A stretch of 16,074 nt of DNA from Saprospiraceae bacterium (GCA_027031185.1 JALVEF010000075.1:1-16074); one strand, 5' to 3'; shown: positions 1-6,851, counted from the stretch's first letter. A program made the numbers and translations. Notes: generated from the letters alone by a model not told the origin.

Positions 1-35
1 TTTAGCACAAAAACAAGGAGTGCTCAAACAGTTAC
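1..35 (-). repeat. Partial MITE-A element, left arm in inverse orientation
   Basis: The sequence ends CAAACAGTTAC, the inverse of the GTAACTGTTTAGG terminus of the intact copies at 5898, 6852 and 12373. The GGAG block marks it as the reverse complement of the left arm (GGTGCTCCTG in intact copies) rather than a right arm (GCGGGT or GCAGGC). The rest of this element would lie left of the window. It is more diverged than the intact copies. Confidence 0.65.
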
Positions 36-63
36 AAACCAAAGACAGGCGCGAAAAGGCCAT

Positions 64-98
64 TTTAGCGCAAAAACAGCGGGTACCTAAACAGTTAC
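64..98 (+). repeat. Partial MITE-A element, right arm
   Basis: This is nearly identical to the right arm of the copy at 5898-5975 (TTTAGCGCAAAAACAGCGGG, then CCTAAACAGTTAC). No recognisable left arm is present between 36 and 63, so it is a truncated or recombined copy. It matches the arm at 1-35 at 28 of 35 positions, spaced 63 bases apart. Confidence 0.7.
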
Positions 99-148
99 AA
101 ATCCGTGCAAATCCATCTCTATCCGTTTTGTCCGCGTTCAATTCTTCC

Positions 149-167
149 ACGTGTCCGCAGGACACGT
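149..167. repeat. Small perfect hairpin
   Basis: ACGTGTCC and GGACACGT form an 8-bp perfect stem around the loop GCA. No T-run follows, so it is not a typical terminator; it looks like a dispersed palindrome. Confidence 0.5.
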
Positions 168-193
168 ACCCAATCCGCTGTTATTATGCTCGT

Positions 194-223
194 CACGAAC
201 AGGTTTGGGACTTGGGAATATCG
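194..223 (+). repeat. Dispersed repeat, copy 1 (CACGAACAGGTT...GGGAATATCGA)
   Basis: It shares CACGAACAGGTT, GGGAC and TGGGAATATCGA in the same order and strand with 9582-9615. The second copy has four extra bases in the middle. Both copies are intergenic. Confidence 0.55.
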
Positions 224-240
224 ATCACCGATTACTTGTA

Positions 241-323
241 CTGAGCTTACGATGCGGTGAGCAACGTCGAACCGTCGAAGTAACGAATGGAAATCTGAGA
301 AGTCGGCACTTCGACTAGCTCAG
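241..323. repeat. Imperfect inverted repeat
   Basis: CTGAGC (241-246) pairs with GCTCAG (318-323), and GTCGAAGT (274-281) pairs with ACTTCGAC (308-315). The intervening bases pair poorly. It resembles the ACTTCGAC/GCTCAG palindromes often scattered in Bacteroidota spacers (recalled from general knowledge, not searched). Confidence 0.4.
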
Positions 324-409
324 GGATTCCTTCTTAAATCTCAAATCGGTGTTCCTTGTTCGATATTCTTTCCGTCCCAAAACAAATCGCTTTGAGTATA
401 ATTTCCTCC

Positions 410-2887
410 CTACCGAAAAAACAAAGCATTCGCCACAAACAACTCGCCCCCCTTCCAAAATCCCCGGAACAACGGATCATCCACAAAATACACAATCCGG
501 CCATCGGATCGCGGCCGCACAGCCACCACCACCTTGCCCCCCAACTGCTCCCGCACCTTGGCTCCAAAATGACCGATGACCAGCGGCGGATCCGACACCA
601 CACCCACATTATCCCCCTTCGACAACGGCATCACCCGGCTCACCCCACGCCGTAGCGAATAATATACCGGCCGGTAGCCATACGCCAGCGGGTGCGTAGG
701 ATCCAAGTCCACACGCACGATACCTCCGGGCACCGTCATTAGACTGTCCGGCGACATCCGATCCCGGTACGAATACCGGACACCATCCTGCTCTTCGCCT
801 GCCAACTCCTTCCCCTTGACCAGCTTGAGTTCTTCCAGCCGGTCAAAAAAATCACAAGCATCTCCAAAGAGAATCAAATTACCTCCCCTCTTTACCCACG
901 AATCCAAATACGTCAAGTCCCGCTTCCATAGCTTTTGGTACCGACCCGAAGGAATCAGAATTGTATTGTAATCCCATATTTTTTTGAGATTGTCGCGATT
1001 CAATTCGAGCGCAACAAACGGGTACGCCAGCTCCACATCCAGAAAATGCCAAATCTCCCCGTAACTGTAACGGTTGGCCCCGGGTGACCAAAACACAGCT
1101 ATGCGGGGCGGAGCTATCAGCTTAACCCGTCGCGAACCCAGATCCGGTCCATGGGTCGTAAATCCCGTGGACACTGCCCGCAGACCGGCTTGGTATCGCC
1201 CGGCCAGTCGCTCCAGACGCCGCGCCAGCGTATCGCCGGACAAGTGCCGGTTATCATCAGCTGTAATGACCAAAGTCCCGGGCGCAAACCACCGGCCGGA
1301 TATCTCCACGCTATCCTGAAGATAGCGTAAACTTATCCCCTCTTGCAACGCCCCCGCCAAAAAGCGCACGGCAGCGTCATTCCAATCTACCAGCCAGGCA
1401 TACTGTCCCGCCCCCGTCACCGGTGGTGACTCCGGCTCCGGAAAGGCCTCCTGCACTTCGATCTTTTCGTCCACCGCGTATGCCGGCAAATTGTAGGCAT
1501 AGGGCAGCGCCCAGGCCGTGATATCGTAGGTCTCTTTGTTTTCCAAATCCGGCGCCGGATCAAAAAGCACAGAGACAAGCGTGCCCATGGCTTGCGCCGC
1601 AGGGATGACCAAATCACCCGGCATCAAATCAAAACCATGCCGGCTATGCGTAAAATAGTCAAATCCTTTGAGCCGCTGTGACTGCTTGACACTACCATAG
1701 CGGATGTGATGCAAGTCCAGCAAGCGTACCAGGCGCCGCAGCCGGCGGGCGTCGGCTGCGGCACGGGGAATGATATAGGTCTTGGTAAAACGACCGGCTG
1801 ACTGCTTGAAAAAGTCTTCAAATGACGTGGTCACTTCCGCCGCGTGGGTACGAACAAAGTCCAGAACAGCCAACACCGTCGTCGTATGGCGCATGATCCG
1901 GTCCGCCATGCGCAGTGTATCCCCATTGGCCATCAAATAGGATCGACCGGCAATTCCGTGACCGGGCTGCTCAAAGGTCATCCCAACGGCACCGTTGAAT
2001 GTGGGATAGGTATCTCCATAGCCGGGGTAAAACAAATCAAACGTCTCTCCGGTGAAGTACAGCCATTTGTGCCGGTCAAAGGCCCGGGCAATTTGCTCGC
2101 CTATGCGTGTGTACAACCGGCGCTGACCTTCAGTGACGTAGGCATGGATGGGCGTCACCACCGGCGGAAAAAAAGAATGCGCATCGGGATGTTGCTCATG
2201 CAAATCCATGACTATGTGGGGCATCCATTGATGGTACAGCTTGAGCATCGCCACCGTCTCCGGCTGTTCCGCCCACGCCCAATCCCGGTTCAGGTCAAAG
2301 AGATAGTGATTGGTGCGGGACGTGGGCCAGCTCTCATGATGCTCATGGCTCTGGGGTATCGGCATCTCCACGGCATGCGCAACAGAAAGATACCAGGTAA
2401 CAAACTTGTCAAAGCCGTCGGGATTCAACGAGGGATTGATGAGTATGACACTTTGAGCCAAAACATCCTCCGGCTCGGTGACCAGCCGATACAGGATTTC
2501 CATCGCACTTTCGGTTGCACTCGTCTCATTGCCGTGGATACCACAATTGACCATCACGATAGGCACCCCACCATGCCGGCGGCTGCGCCCAGGTTCCAGG
2601 CCGGCACGACGCAGATGGTCACGCCGGATACGCTCCAGATTTTGAATATTGGCTTTGGATGAAACAATGACCACGGCCAGTTCGCGCCCCTCCACTGTTT
2701 GACCATACACTTTGTACACGACTTGGGGCGATTGCTCAGCGACATAACGCAAATACTGCAACACCTGATCATGCCGCACAAATTGCAGGGGATACTCCGT
2801 ATTGAAATAAGCGGCGGGCGAAAGAATCTGACCCGTCAATCCAAATGAAGCGAATACACAAAAAACAGCAACAACCCAATATTTCAT
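410..2887 (-). CDS. Secreted M14-family zinc carboxypeptidase with C-terminal amidotransferase-like region
   Basis: The predicted 825-residue exported protein starts with a signal peptide (MKYWVVAVFCVFASFGLTGQ). The M14 domain has zinc ligands H118 and E121 (HGNE), a second histidine H230 (MDLHEQH), substrate-binding N200-R201 (DLNRDW) and a plausible catalytic glutamate E306 (MTFEQPG). These follow the M14 pattern HxxE...H with about 110 residues between ligands. From about residue 600 the C-terminal part (RYSYGEIWHFLD..., GGNLILFGDA) resembles the class I glutamine amidotransferase-like region seen in large Bacteroidota M14 proteins. An upstream ATG at 2926 would overlap metF by 11 bases and put 13 charged residues before the signal peptide, so 2887 is preferred. 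It lies 28 bases after metF and is probably the last gene of that operon. The substrate is unknown; peptide or murein-peptide cleavage is inferred from the family. Confidence 0.88.
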   Translation of the reverse strand: MKYWVVAVFCVFASFGLTGQILSPAAYFNTEYPLQFVRHDQVLQYLRYVAEQSPQVVYKVYGQTVEGRELAVVIVSSKANIQNLERIRRDHLRRAGLEPGRSRRHGGVPIVMVNCGIHGNETSATESAMEILYRLVTEPEDVLAQSVILINPSLNPDGFDKFVTWYLSVAHAVEMPIPQSHEHHESWPTSRTNHYLFDLNRDWAWAEQPETVAMLKLYHQWMPHIVMDLHEQHPDAHSFFPPVVTPIHAYVTEGQRRLYTRIGEQIARAFDRHKWLYFTGETFDLFYPGYGDTYPTFNGAVGMTFEQPGHGIAGRSYLMANGDTLRMADRIMRHTTTVLAVLDFVRTHAAEVTTSFEDFFKQSAGRFTKTYIIPRAAADARRLRRLVRLLDLHHIRYGSVKQSQRLKGFDYFTHSRHGFDLMPGDLVIPAAQAMGTLVSVLFDPAPDLENKETYDITAWALPYAYNLPAYAVDEKIEVQEAFPEPESPPVTGAGQYAWLVDWNDAAVRFLAGALQEGISLRYLQDSVEISGRWFAPGTLVITADDNRHLSGDTLARRLERLAGRYQAGLRAVSTGFTTHGPDLGSRRVKLIAPPRIAVFWSPGANRYSYGEIWHFLDVELAYPFVALELNRDNLKKIWDYNTILIPSGRYQKLWKRDLTYLDSWVKRGGNLILFGDACDFFDRLEELKLVKGKELAGEEQDGVRYSYRDRMSPDSLMTVPGGIVRVDLDPTHPLAYGYRPVYYSLRRGVSRVMPLSKGDNVGVVSDPPLVIGHFGAKVREQLGGKVVVAVRPRSDGRIVYFVDDPLFRGFWKGGELFVANALFFR

Positions 2888-2915
2888 ACTTGCGTTTTTG
2901 GGGCCCGCCCGATGA

Positions 2916-3872
2916 TCAAAATACACGCCGGACGATTTCTTTGATCACTTTGGCATCATCCATCGTATAAAAATGAACGGCCGGAACGCCGGCCGCTTTG
3001 AGTTCTTGGGTTTGGGCCACGGTCCATTCGATACCCGCCTCGACGCGCGCCTCCGGCGTCTTGGCATGCAAAACTGCTTTGACGAGATCCTCGGGCATAT
3101 CCACAAAAAAACGCCGCGGAATGGAGTTGAGCTGGTATTTTTTGGTAATGGGTTTGAGTCCGGGAATAATGGGGACGTGGATTCCGGCGTCACGACACAT
3201 CTTGACAAAATCAAAGTACTTTTGATTGTCAAAAAACATCTGCGTAACGACATAGTCGGCGCCGGCGTCCACCTTCTTTTTCAGGTTGATGATGTCCGAA
3301 CGCATATTGGGCGACTCAAAATGCTTCTCGGGATACCCGGCCACACCAATACAAAAATCCGTCTTGGCTCCGTTGATGACATGCTCATCCAGATACTTGC
3401 CGTTGTTCATATCGGTGATTTGGCGCACCAGGTCTATGGCATACGCGTGTCCGTTTTCCTCCGGCACAAACTTCGTCTCAAATGCACGCGCATCTCCTCG
3501 AAGCGCCAGCACATTGTCAATACCCAAAAAGTGCAAGTCTATCAGTGCATTTTCGGTCTCCTCTTTGGTAAAGCCGCCACACAACAGATGGGGCACCGCG
3601 TCCACTCCATAGCGGTGCGATATGGCCGAACAAATCCCGATCGTACCGGGACGCTTGCGGATGGCCACTTTCTCAAAATACCCCGATGGCATCTGCTTAT
3701 AGACGTACTCCTCCCGGTGATACGTCACATCTACAAACGGCGGCTTGAGCTCCATCAACGGATCCAGCACGTCAAACACCGCCTGGATCGTACTCCCCTT
3801 CGGCGGTGGCAATATTTCAAATGAGACCAAGGTCTTCCCCTTGGCCTGTTTGAAGTGTTCGGTGACTTTCAT
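2916..3872 (-). CDS. metF: Methylenetetrahydrofolate reductase
   Basis: The 318-residue protein is a close match to MetF, which reduces 5,10-methylene-THF to 5-methyl-THF with flavin, supplying the methyl group for methionine synthesis. It shows the N-terminal SFE-xx-PP signature with the catalytic-type glutamate E19, the LALRGD block (D127 equivalent to the flavin/folate aspartate), the QMFFDN strand, IPGLKPI, and a C-terminal HFYTMD. The length is normal for the roughly 300-residue bacterial form without the eukaryotic regulatory domain. It begins 3 bases after the kbl stop and is followed by the peptidase gene 28 bases on, so the three are likely co-transcribed. Glycine made by Kbl can enter the folate pool used here, which makes the pairing metabolically sensible. 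Confidence 0.96.
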   Translation of the reverse strand: MKVTEHFKQAKGKTLVSFEILPPPKGSTIQAVFDVLDPLMELKPPFVDVTYHREEYVYKQMPSGYFEKVAIRKRPGTIGICSAISHRYGVDAVPHLLCGGFTKEETENALIDLHFLGIDNVLALRGDARAFETKFVPEENGHAYAIDLVRQITDMNNGKYLDEHVINGAKTDFCIGVAGYPEKHFESPNMRSDIINLKKKVDAGADYVVTQMFFDNQKYFDFVKMCRDAGIHVPIIPGLKPITKKYQLNSIPRRFFVDMPEDLVKAVLHAKTPEARVEAGIEWTVAQTQELKAAGVPAVHFYTMDDAKVIKEIVRRVF

Positions 3873-3875
3873 ATA

Positions 3876-5069
3876 CTATATGACTTCCAGCTCTTTTCCC
3901 ACTTTGATAAACGCCTCAATGGCTTTTTTGATTTGGTCCCGCTTGTGCGCCGCCGACAGCTGCACACGAATGCGGGCCTTCCCTTTGGGCACCACGGGAT
4001 ACGAAAAGCCGATCACATAGATACCCTCCTCCAGTAAACGGTTGGAGAAGGTCTGGGCCAACTTGGCATCATACAACATCACCGGCACAATCGGATGCGT
4101 ACCCTTCACGATGTCAAAACCGGCGCGCTTCATCTCCCGCCGGAAAAATTTCGCATGGCGGGCCAGCCGGTCGCGCAGCTTGGTGGTCTCGCTCAACATA
4201 TCCACCACCGCAATGGAGGCACCCACAACCGATGGCGCCAGTGTGTTGGAAAACAAATACGGCCGCGACCGCTGCCGCAGTATTTCCACGATTTCTTTGC
4301 GCGCTGCTGTGAATCCGCCCGACGCACCGCCCAGTGCCTTGCCGAAGGTACTCGTAATAATGTCCACACGCCCCATTGCGCCGCAATGCTCATGCGAGCC
4401 GCGTCCCGTAGGCCCGACAAATCCGGTGGCGTGGCTGTCGTCCACCATCACCAGGGCACCGTATTCATCGGCCAGGTCACATATCTTATCCACCTGCGCG
4501 ATGATGCCATCCATCGAAAACACCCCGTCCGTGGCGATCATTATGCGCCGCGCCCCCTGCGTTCGCGCTTCCTGCAGCTTGCGCTCCAGGTCTTTCATGT
4601 CATTGTTCTTGTACCGGTACCGCTTGGCCTTGCACAGGCGAATGCCGTCAATGATGGAAGCGTGATTCAGCTCATCGGAGATAATGGCATCCTCCGGCCC
4701 CAGGAGTGGCTCAAACAATCCGCCGTTGGCATCGAAGGCCGCCGCATACAAGATGGCATCCTCCATCCCCACAAAGTCGGCGATCTTCCGCTCCAACTCC
4801 TTGTGAATATCCTGTGTCCCGCAGATGAAACGCACCGATGAAAGACCGAAACCATGCGTGTCAATGGCCTTCTTGGCCGCCCGTATAACCTTGCGGTTGG
4901 ACGACAAACCCAAATAATTGTTGGCACAGAAGTTCAACACCTCCTTGCCATCGGATACCCGTATCGTCGCCCCCTGCGGCGTCACGATAATCCGCTCATC
5001 CTTGTAAAGACCTGCCTCCCGGATCGCGGAAAGCTCCTCCTGCAATGCCTGTTTGATGGGCCCGTACAT
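3876..5069 (-). CDS. kbl: Glycine C-acetyltransferase (2-amino-3-ketobutyrate CoA ligase)
   Basis: The 397-residue PLP enzyme of the alpha-oxoamine synthase family is collinear with E. coli Kbl over its length. Key residues match: the PLP lysine K244 in STFGKALGGASGG, H136 in DELNHASIIDG that stacks on PLP, S185 in GVFSMDG, and D210 with H213 in VDDSHATGFVG. The RFICGTQD and KRYRYKNND blocks favour Kbl over serine palmitoyltransferase or KAS-type relatives. It converts 2-amino-3-oxobutyrate plus CoA to glycine and acetyl-CoA, the second step of threonine breakdown, in the cytoplasm. Threonine dehydrogenase is not in the window. It is the first gene of the minus-strand run; a candidate promoter lies about 45 bases upstream. 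Confidence 0.96.
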   Translation of the reverse strand: MYGPIKQALQEELSAIREAGLYKDERIIVTPQGATIRVSDGKEVLNFCANNYLGLSSNRKVIRAAKKAIDTHGFGLSSVRFICGTQDIHKELERKIADFVGMEDAILYAAAFDANGGLFEPLLGPEDAIISDELNHASIIDGIRLCKAKRYRYKNNDMKDLERKLQEARTQGARRIMIATDGVFSMDGIIAQVDKICDLADEYGALVMVDDSHATGFVGPTGRGSHEHCGAMGRVDIITSTFGKALGGASGGFTAARKEIVEILRQRSRPYLFSNTLAPSVVGASIAVVDMLSETTKLRDRLARHAKFFRREMKRAGFDIVKGTHPIVPVMLYDAKLAQTFSNRLLEEGIYVIGFSYPVVPKGKARIRVQLSAAHKRDQIKKAIEAFIKVGKELEVI

Positions 5070-5112
5070 AGCTGGTTATTTTGAGTAGTTACGCAATGAA
5101 TCGGAAAAGGCC

Positions 5113-5144
5113 GAAAGTTAGGCAATATTTGGCACATCGTACAA
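5113..5144 (-). promoter_or_regulatory. Candidate promoter of the kbl operon
   Basis: Read on the minus strand, TAACTTTC (5120-5113) matches 7 of 8 positions of TAnnTTTG. A TTG (5144-5142) lies 21 bases upstream, near the spacing expected of a -33 box. The predicted start would be about 35 bases before the kbl ATG. The -33 half is weak. Confidence 0.4.
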
Positions 5145-5199
5145 TATGCCTCATGCCCAACCGCTGGATTCTTACCCGTTTGTCGGCCACTCGAACGAG

Positions 5200-5233
5200 A
5201 AAAAACCGCCGCCTGCTTCTTCACGACAGGCGG
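5200..5233 (-). terminator. Terminator-like hairpin on the minus strand
   Basis: On the minus strand CCGCCTG pairs with CAGGCGG around an 11-base loop, followed by CGG and six T residues. This is the form of an intrinsic terminator. No minus-strand gene lies just upstream of it, so it would end either an unrecognised small RNA or an aborted leader ahead of kbl. It could also be chance. Confidence 0.4.
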
Positions 5234-5282
5234 GCCACAAACAGACCGGATTTCCTCTGCCTGGCATTTTGTTTGAAAGGTT

Positions 5283-5301
5283 GCGCACCCTATGGGCGCG
5301 C
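5283..5301 (-). repeat. Hairpin that pairs better in minus-strand RNA
   Basis: On the minus strand GCGCGCCC and GGGTGCGC form an 8-bp stem around ATA with one G-U pair. On the plus strand the same position is an A-C mismatch. That asymmetry mildly favours transcription of the minus strand. Confidence 0.35.
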
Positions 5302-5420
5302 GCGGGTATGGCTTACGGCACGTGACAAAGGCCGGCGAAACACATCCTGCCCCGTCCGTTGCTGTGGTATTTACCGACAACCCGGCCATCAATCGAAGCC
5401 CGTATAGTCCGCGTTCCGTC

Positions 5421-5456
5421 TTTCAACACGAAGTTTCCAACGCGCCAGCATTCAAC
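5421..5456 (+). repeat. ATTCAAC-type repeat, copy 1
   Basis: The 36 bases match 12167-12202 at 29 positions without gaps (shared blocks TTCAAC, CGAAG, CAAC, CGCCAG, ATTCAAC). The unit itself is a degenerate tandem of a 14-15 base motif beginning TTCAAC. Confidence 0.55.
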
Positions 5457-5483
5457 TATTATCCATAGACAAAATATTTCCCC

Positions 5484-5491
5484 TATCTTTG
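5484..5491 (+). promoter_or_regulatory. -7 box upstream of the lipoprotein gene
   Basis: TATCTTTG is a perfect TAnnTTTG, about 42 bases before the start codon. The 11 bases TATCTTTGGAC recur exactly at 11069-11079, upstream of the mutase gene. No good -33 TTTG is visible at 19-21 bases. Confidence 0.55.
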
Positions 5492-5533
5492 GACGCAAAA
5501 CAGGAGGCCCGCACATAACAACAATACGCCGTT

Positions 5534-5896
5534 ATGAAATACCATCTTTTGACAGCCTTTTCGCTCCTGCTCTTGACCGTGGCCTGCCGTACCGACCAAT
5601 TTGACGACACAGCCCTGCCGGGCAGATGGGAGTTGGCAGAAGGCTTCCGGGACGGTAAGGAATCCAAAATGTTGGACGGCCTCTTTTTCGAATTCAAACC
5701 CGACGGTCAGCTCATCACCAACATCTTGGGAGAGCAGACATCGGGACGCTATGACTTTGACACCGGCAAACACACCATCTCCATCCATTCCGGCGCCGAC
5801 TTTCTGTTTGCCATCCGCAAATTAGACAAGGCCGAACTGATCCTGAGCGGCAACATCAACGGCAGCAACTTCAAATTTATCCTCCACAAAAAATAG
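5534..5896 (+). CDS. Small putative lipoprotein, lipocalin-like
   Basis: The 120-residue protein has a short signal peptide (MKYHLLTAFSLLLLTVAC) with a lipidation-type cysteine at C18. The residue at -3 is T rather than the usual L/V/I, so the lipobox is imperfect. The mature part starts CRTDQFDD, has LPGRWELAEG near residue 28, and continues as alternating strands (FFEFKPDGQLIT, GRYDF, HTISIHS, ELILSG, FKFILHKK). That is the layout of small lipocalin-like or stress-response Bacteroidota lipoproteins. The precise function is unknown. A -7 box lies upstream. The stop codon falls inside the target duplication of the MITE-A element that follows at once. Confidence 0.72.
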   Translation: MKYHLLTAFSLLLLTVACRTDQFDDTALPGRWELAEGFRDGKESKMLDGLFFEFKPDGQLITNILGEQTSGRYDFDTGKHTISIHSGADFLFAIRKLDKAELILSGNINGSNFKFILHKK

Positions 5897-5897
5897 A

Positions 5898-5975
5898 GTA
5901 ACTGTTTAGGTGCTCCTGTTTTTAGGGATAAAATAGGCATTTTAGCGCAAAAACAGCGGGTGCCTAAACAGTTAC
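5898..5975 (+). mobile_element. MITE-A copy, 78 bp, with 8-bp target duplication
   Basis: Two 37-base arms face each other around AGGC. The terminal 13 bases GTAACTGTTTAGG are perfectly inverted at the right end, and CTGTTTTT/AAAAACAG pairs further in. The element is bracketed by AAAATAGA at 5890-5897 and again at 5976-5983, a perfect 8-bp target-site duplication. It contains no gene. GTAA termini and 8-bp duplications are characteristic of IS66-family elements, so mobilisation by an IS66 transposase is inferred. It sits one base after the lipoprotein stop and could form a transcript-end hairpin. Confidence 0.85.
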
Positions 5976-5990
5976 AAAATAGATACACAT

Positions 5991-6189
5991 GGCTTTGTTG
6001 CGTAAATAGACAGAAAAGCTGCCCTTGCTTTGATTTGCATTACTTATCCGGCGGCTTTAGCCGCCGGATAAAAGAATCAAAACTAACCGGGGCTTTAGCC
6101 CCATCCCTCGGCACAGTTTCGGAGCAAAAAACCCGGATTTTGTTTAGATCTTCATCGCTTCTCTGACAATTTTTTGGTGCAACAACGCC
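5991..6189. mobile_element. MITE-B, 199 bp non-autonomous element with 9-bp target duplication
   Basis: The left end GGCTTTGTTGCGTAAAT and the inverse of the right end (GGCGTTGTTGCACCAAA) match at 12 of 17 positions. Similarity resumes after a gap (AGACAGAAAAGC versus TGTCAGAGAAGC). It is flanked by GATACACAT at 5982-5990 and 6190-6198, a perfect 9-bp duplication. The inside has no gene but two hairpins: TATCCGGCGGC-TTTA-GCCGCCGGATA (6045-6070) and GGGGC-TTTA-GCCCC (6089-6102). The GGCTTTGTTG end and 9-bp duplication match the IS903 subgroup of the IS5 family, so an IS5-type helper is inferred. Confidence 0.82.
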
Positions 6190-6209
6190 GATACACATAC
6201 CAAACAGGC

Positions 6210-6217
6210 TACGTTTA
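6210..6217 (+). promoter_or_regulatory. Possible -7 box of the small exported protein gene
   Basis: TACGTTTA matches 7 of 8 positions of TAnnTTTG, about 22 bases before the start codon and just beyond the right target duplication of MITE-B. If real, MITE-B has displaced whatever lay upstream of this box. No clear -33 element is seen. Confidence 0.3.
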
Positions 6218-6239
6218 GCGTATCATCAGTAAATCCAAT

Positions 6240-6791
6240 TTGGCTATGAATTTCGCCGACAGTCTCTTGCGCCATGCCGGCGCACGGGGAGCCGTCCTGC
6301 TTCTCATCTTGTTTTGGGCCGCCCGGCCAGCTATGAGCCAGTCCCGTGTCAATCCCGACAGCCTGTGGCGCATCCAATACCAACAACGTATCCGCAAAGC
6401 CCGACTCAACGGCATCTATATCCCCCAAAACCTCGGCGACGCCCACCGCCAACTCAACCGACTGATCTCTCCCGAAGCACGCGAGAAGTTTAAGCGCATG
6501 TCCGAAAACCAGGTGAAACACAAGCTCTTTTTCAGCCTCAACCGGTGGATATGCGTCAACTGGTCGCTTTACGAAGGTTCCCGCCTCGGCGAATCGCTCC
6601 GCCGGCTGGGACTCTATCATCCCGAAGACCAGGCCACTTTCATCATCATCACCTACCACCGCAAGCTCAATGGCCGGCCCCTGGATGCCAAGTCCCTCAT
6701 CGAATCACTGGCCGCTCAGCGAAAAAAATACTACGCCAACCGCCGCAAGGTGATTAAAGTAGTCCCCGTGCCCGCCCCCAATTCGGATTGA
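6240..6791 (+). CDS. Small exported protein, DUF6794-like
   Basis: The 183-residue protein has an N-terminal hydrophobic segment (AVLLLILFWAARPAMSQS) that fits a cleaved signal peptide. The mature part carries a compact helical region (GIYIPQNLGDAHRQLNRLIS, WICVNWSLYEGSRLGESLRRLGLYHPEDQATFIII) resembling DUF6794: a proline-preceded helix, then a W...L...S.L...GxxHPxD stretch. The family assignment is from memory and tentative; the function is unknown. A second in-frame ATG at 6246 serves equally well as start. The C-terminus is basic (RRKVIKVV) and ends in a P-rich tail. The gene stands alone between mobile repeats: MITE-B just upstream and MITE-A 60 bases downstream. Confidence 0.7.
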   Translation: MAMNFADSLLRHAGARGAVLLLILFWAARPAMSQSRVNPDSLWRIQYQQRIRKARLNGIYIPQNLGDAHRQLNRLISPEAREKFKRMSENQVKHKLFFSLNRWICVNWSLYEGSRLGESLRRLGLYHPEDQATFIIITYHRKLNGRPLDAKSLIESLAAQRKKYYANRRKVIKVVPVPAPNSD

Positions 6792-6851
6792 TCGTGGCCT
6801 TTCTGCCTCCACGCAACGTATGGCCCGTTTTATCGTTTACACACTTTCATT

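Larger units (their letters stand above)
1..409. other. Gene-free spacer with repeat debris
   Basis: No convincing gene lies here; the open frames are short and resemble no protein family. The stretch holds two MITE-A arms (1-35 and 64-98), a small perfect hairpin (149-167), one copy of a CACGAACAGG repeat (194-223) and an imperfect inverted repeat (241-323). It lies downstream of the minus-strand peptidase gene, but no hairpin followed by a T-run was found that would be a clear terminator for it. Confidence 0.7.
5070..5533. other. Divergent spacer between kbl and a lipoprotein gene
   Basis: Open frames on both strands here give cysteine-, arginine- and proline-rich translations with no family resemblance and are judged non-coding. 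The stretch holds the kbl promoter candidate, a minus-strand terminator-like hairpin, another hairpin with a minus-strand G-U pair (5283-5301), an ATTCAAC-type repeat (5421-5456) and the promoter of the next gene. Confidence 0.6.

Noticed and set aside
1..244. A 74-codon open frame at the left edge
   Set aside because: It consists of MITE-A arms, a hairpin and a dispersed repeat; no coding signature.
1844..2662. A 272-codon open frame antisense to the M14 peptidase
   Set aside because: It lies wholly inside the zinc-binding domain of a clear M14 gene; the translation is His- and Arg-rich with no recognisable fold.
2973..3824. A 283-codon open frame antisense to metF
   Set aside because: It is entirely contained in a well-conserved metF; no family resemblance.
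4982..5407. Open frames of 108 and 136 codons in the kbl upstream spacer
   Set aside because: The translations are rich in Cys, Arg and Pro, overlap each other on opposite strands, and show no signal peptide or domain; one also runs into kbl.
5200..5456. RNase P RNA, cobalamin or FMN riboswitch on the minus strand
   Set aside because: Isolated strings (GAGGAAATCCGG, GGGGCAGG) recall these RNAs, but the other conserved blocks are missing or in the wrong order and the stretch is too short for RNase P.
5960..6166. A 68-codon open frame across MITE-B
   Set aside because: It starts in MITE-A and crosses MITE-B's hairpins; it is non-coding mobile DNA, not a gene.
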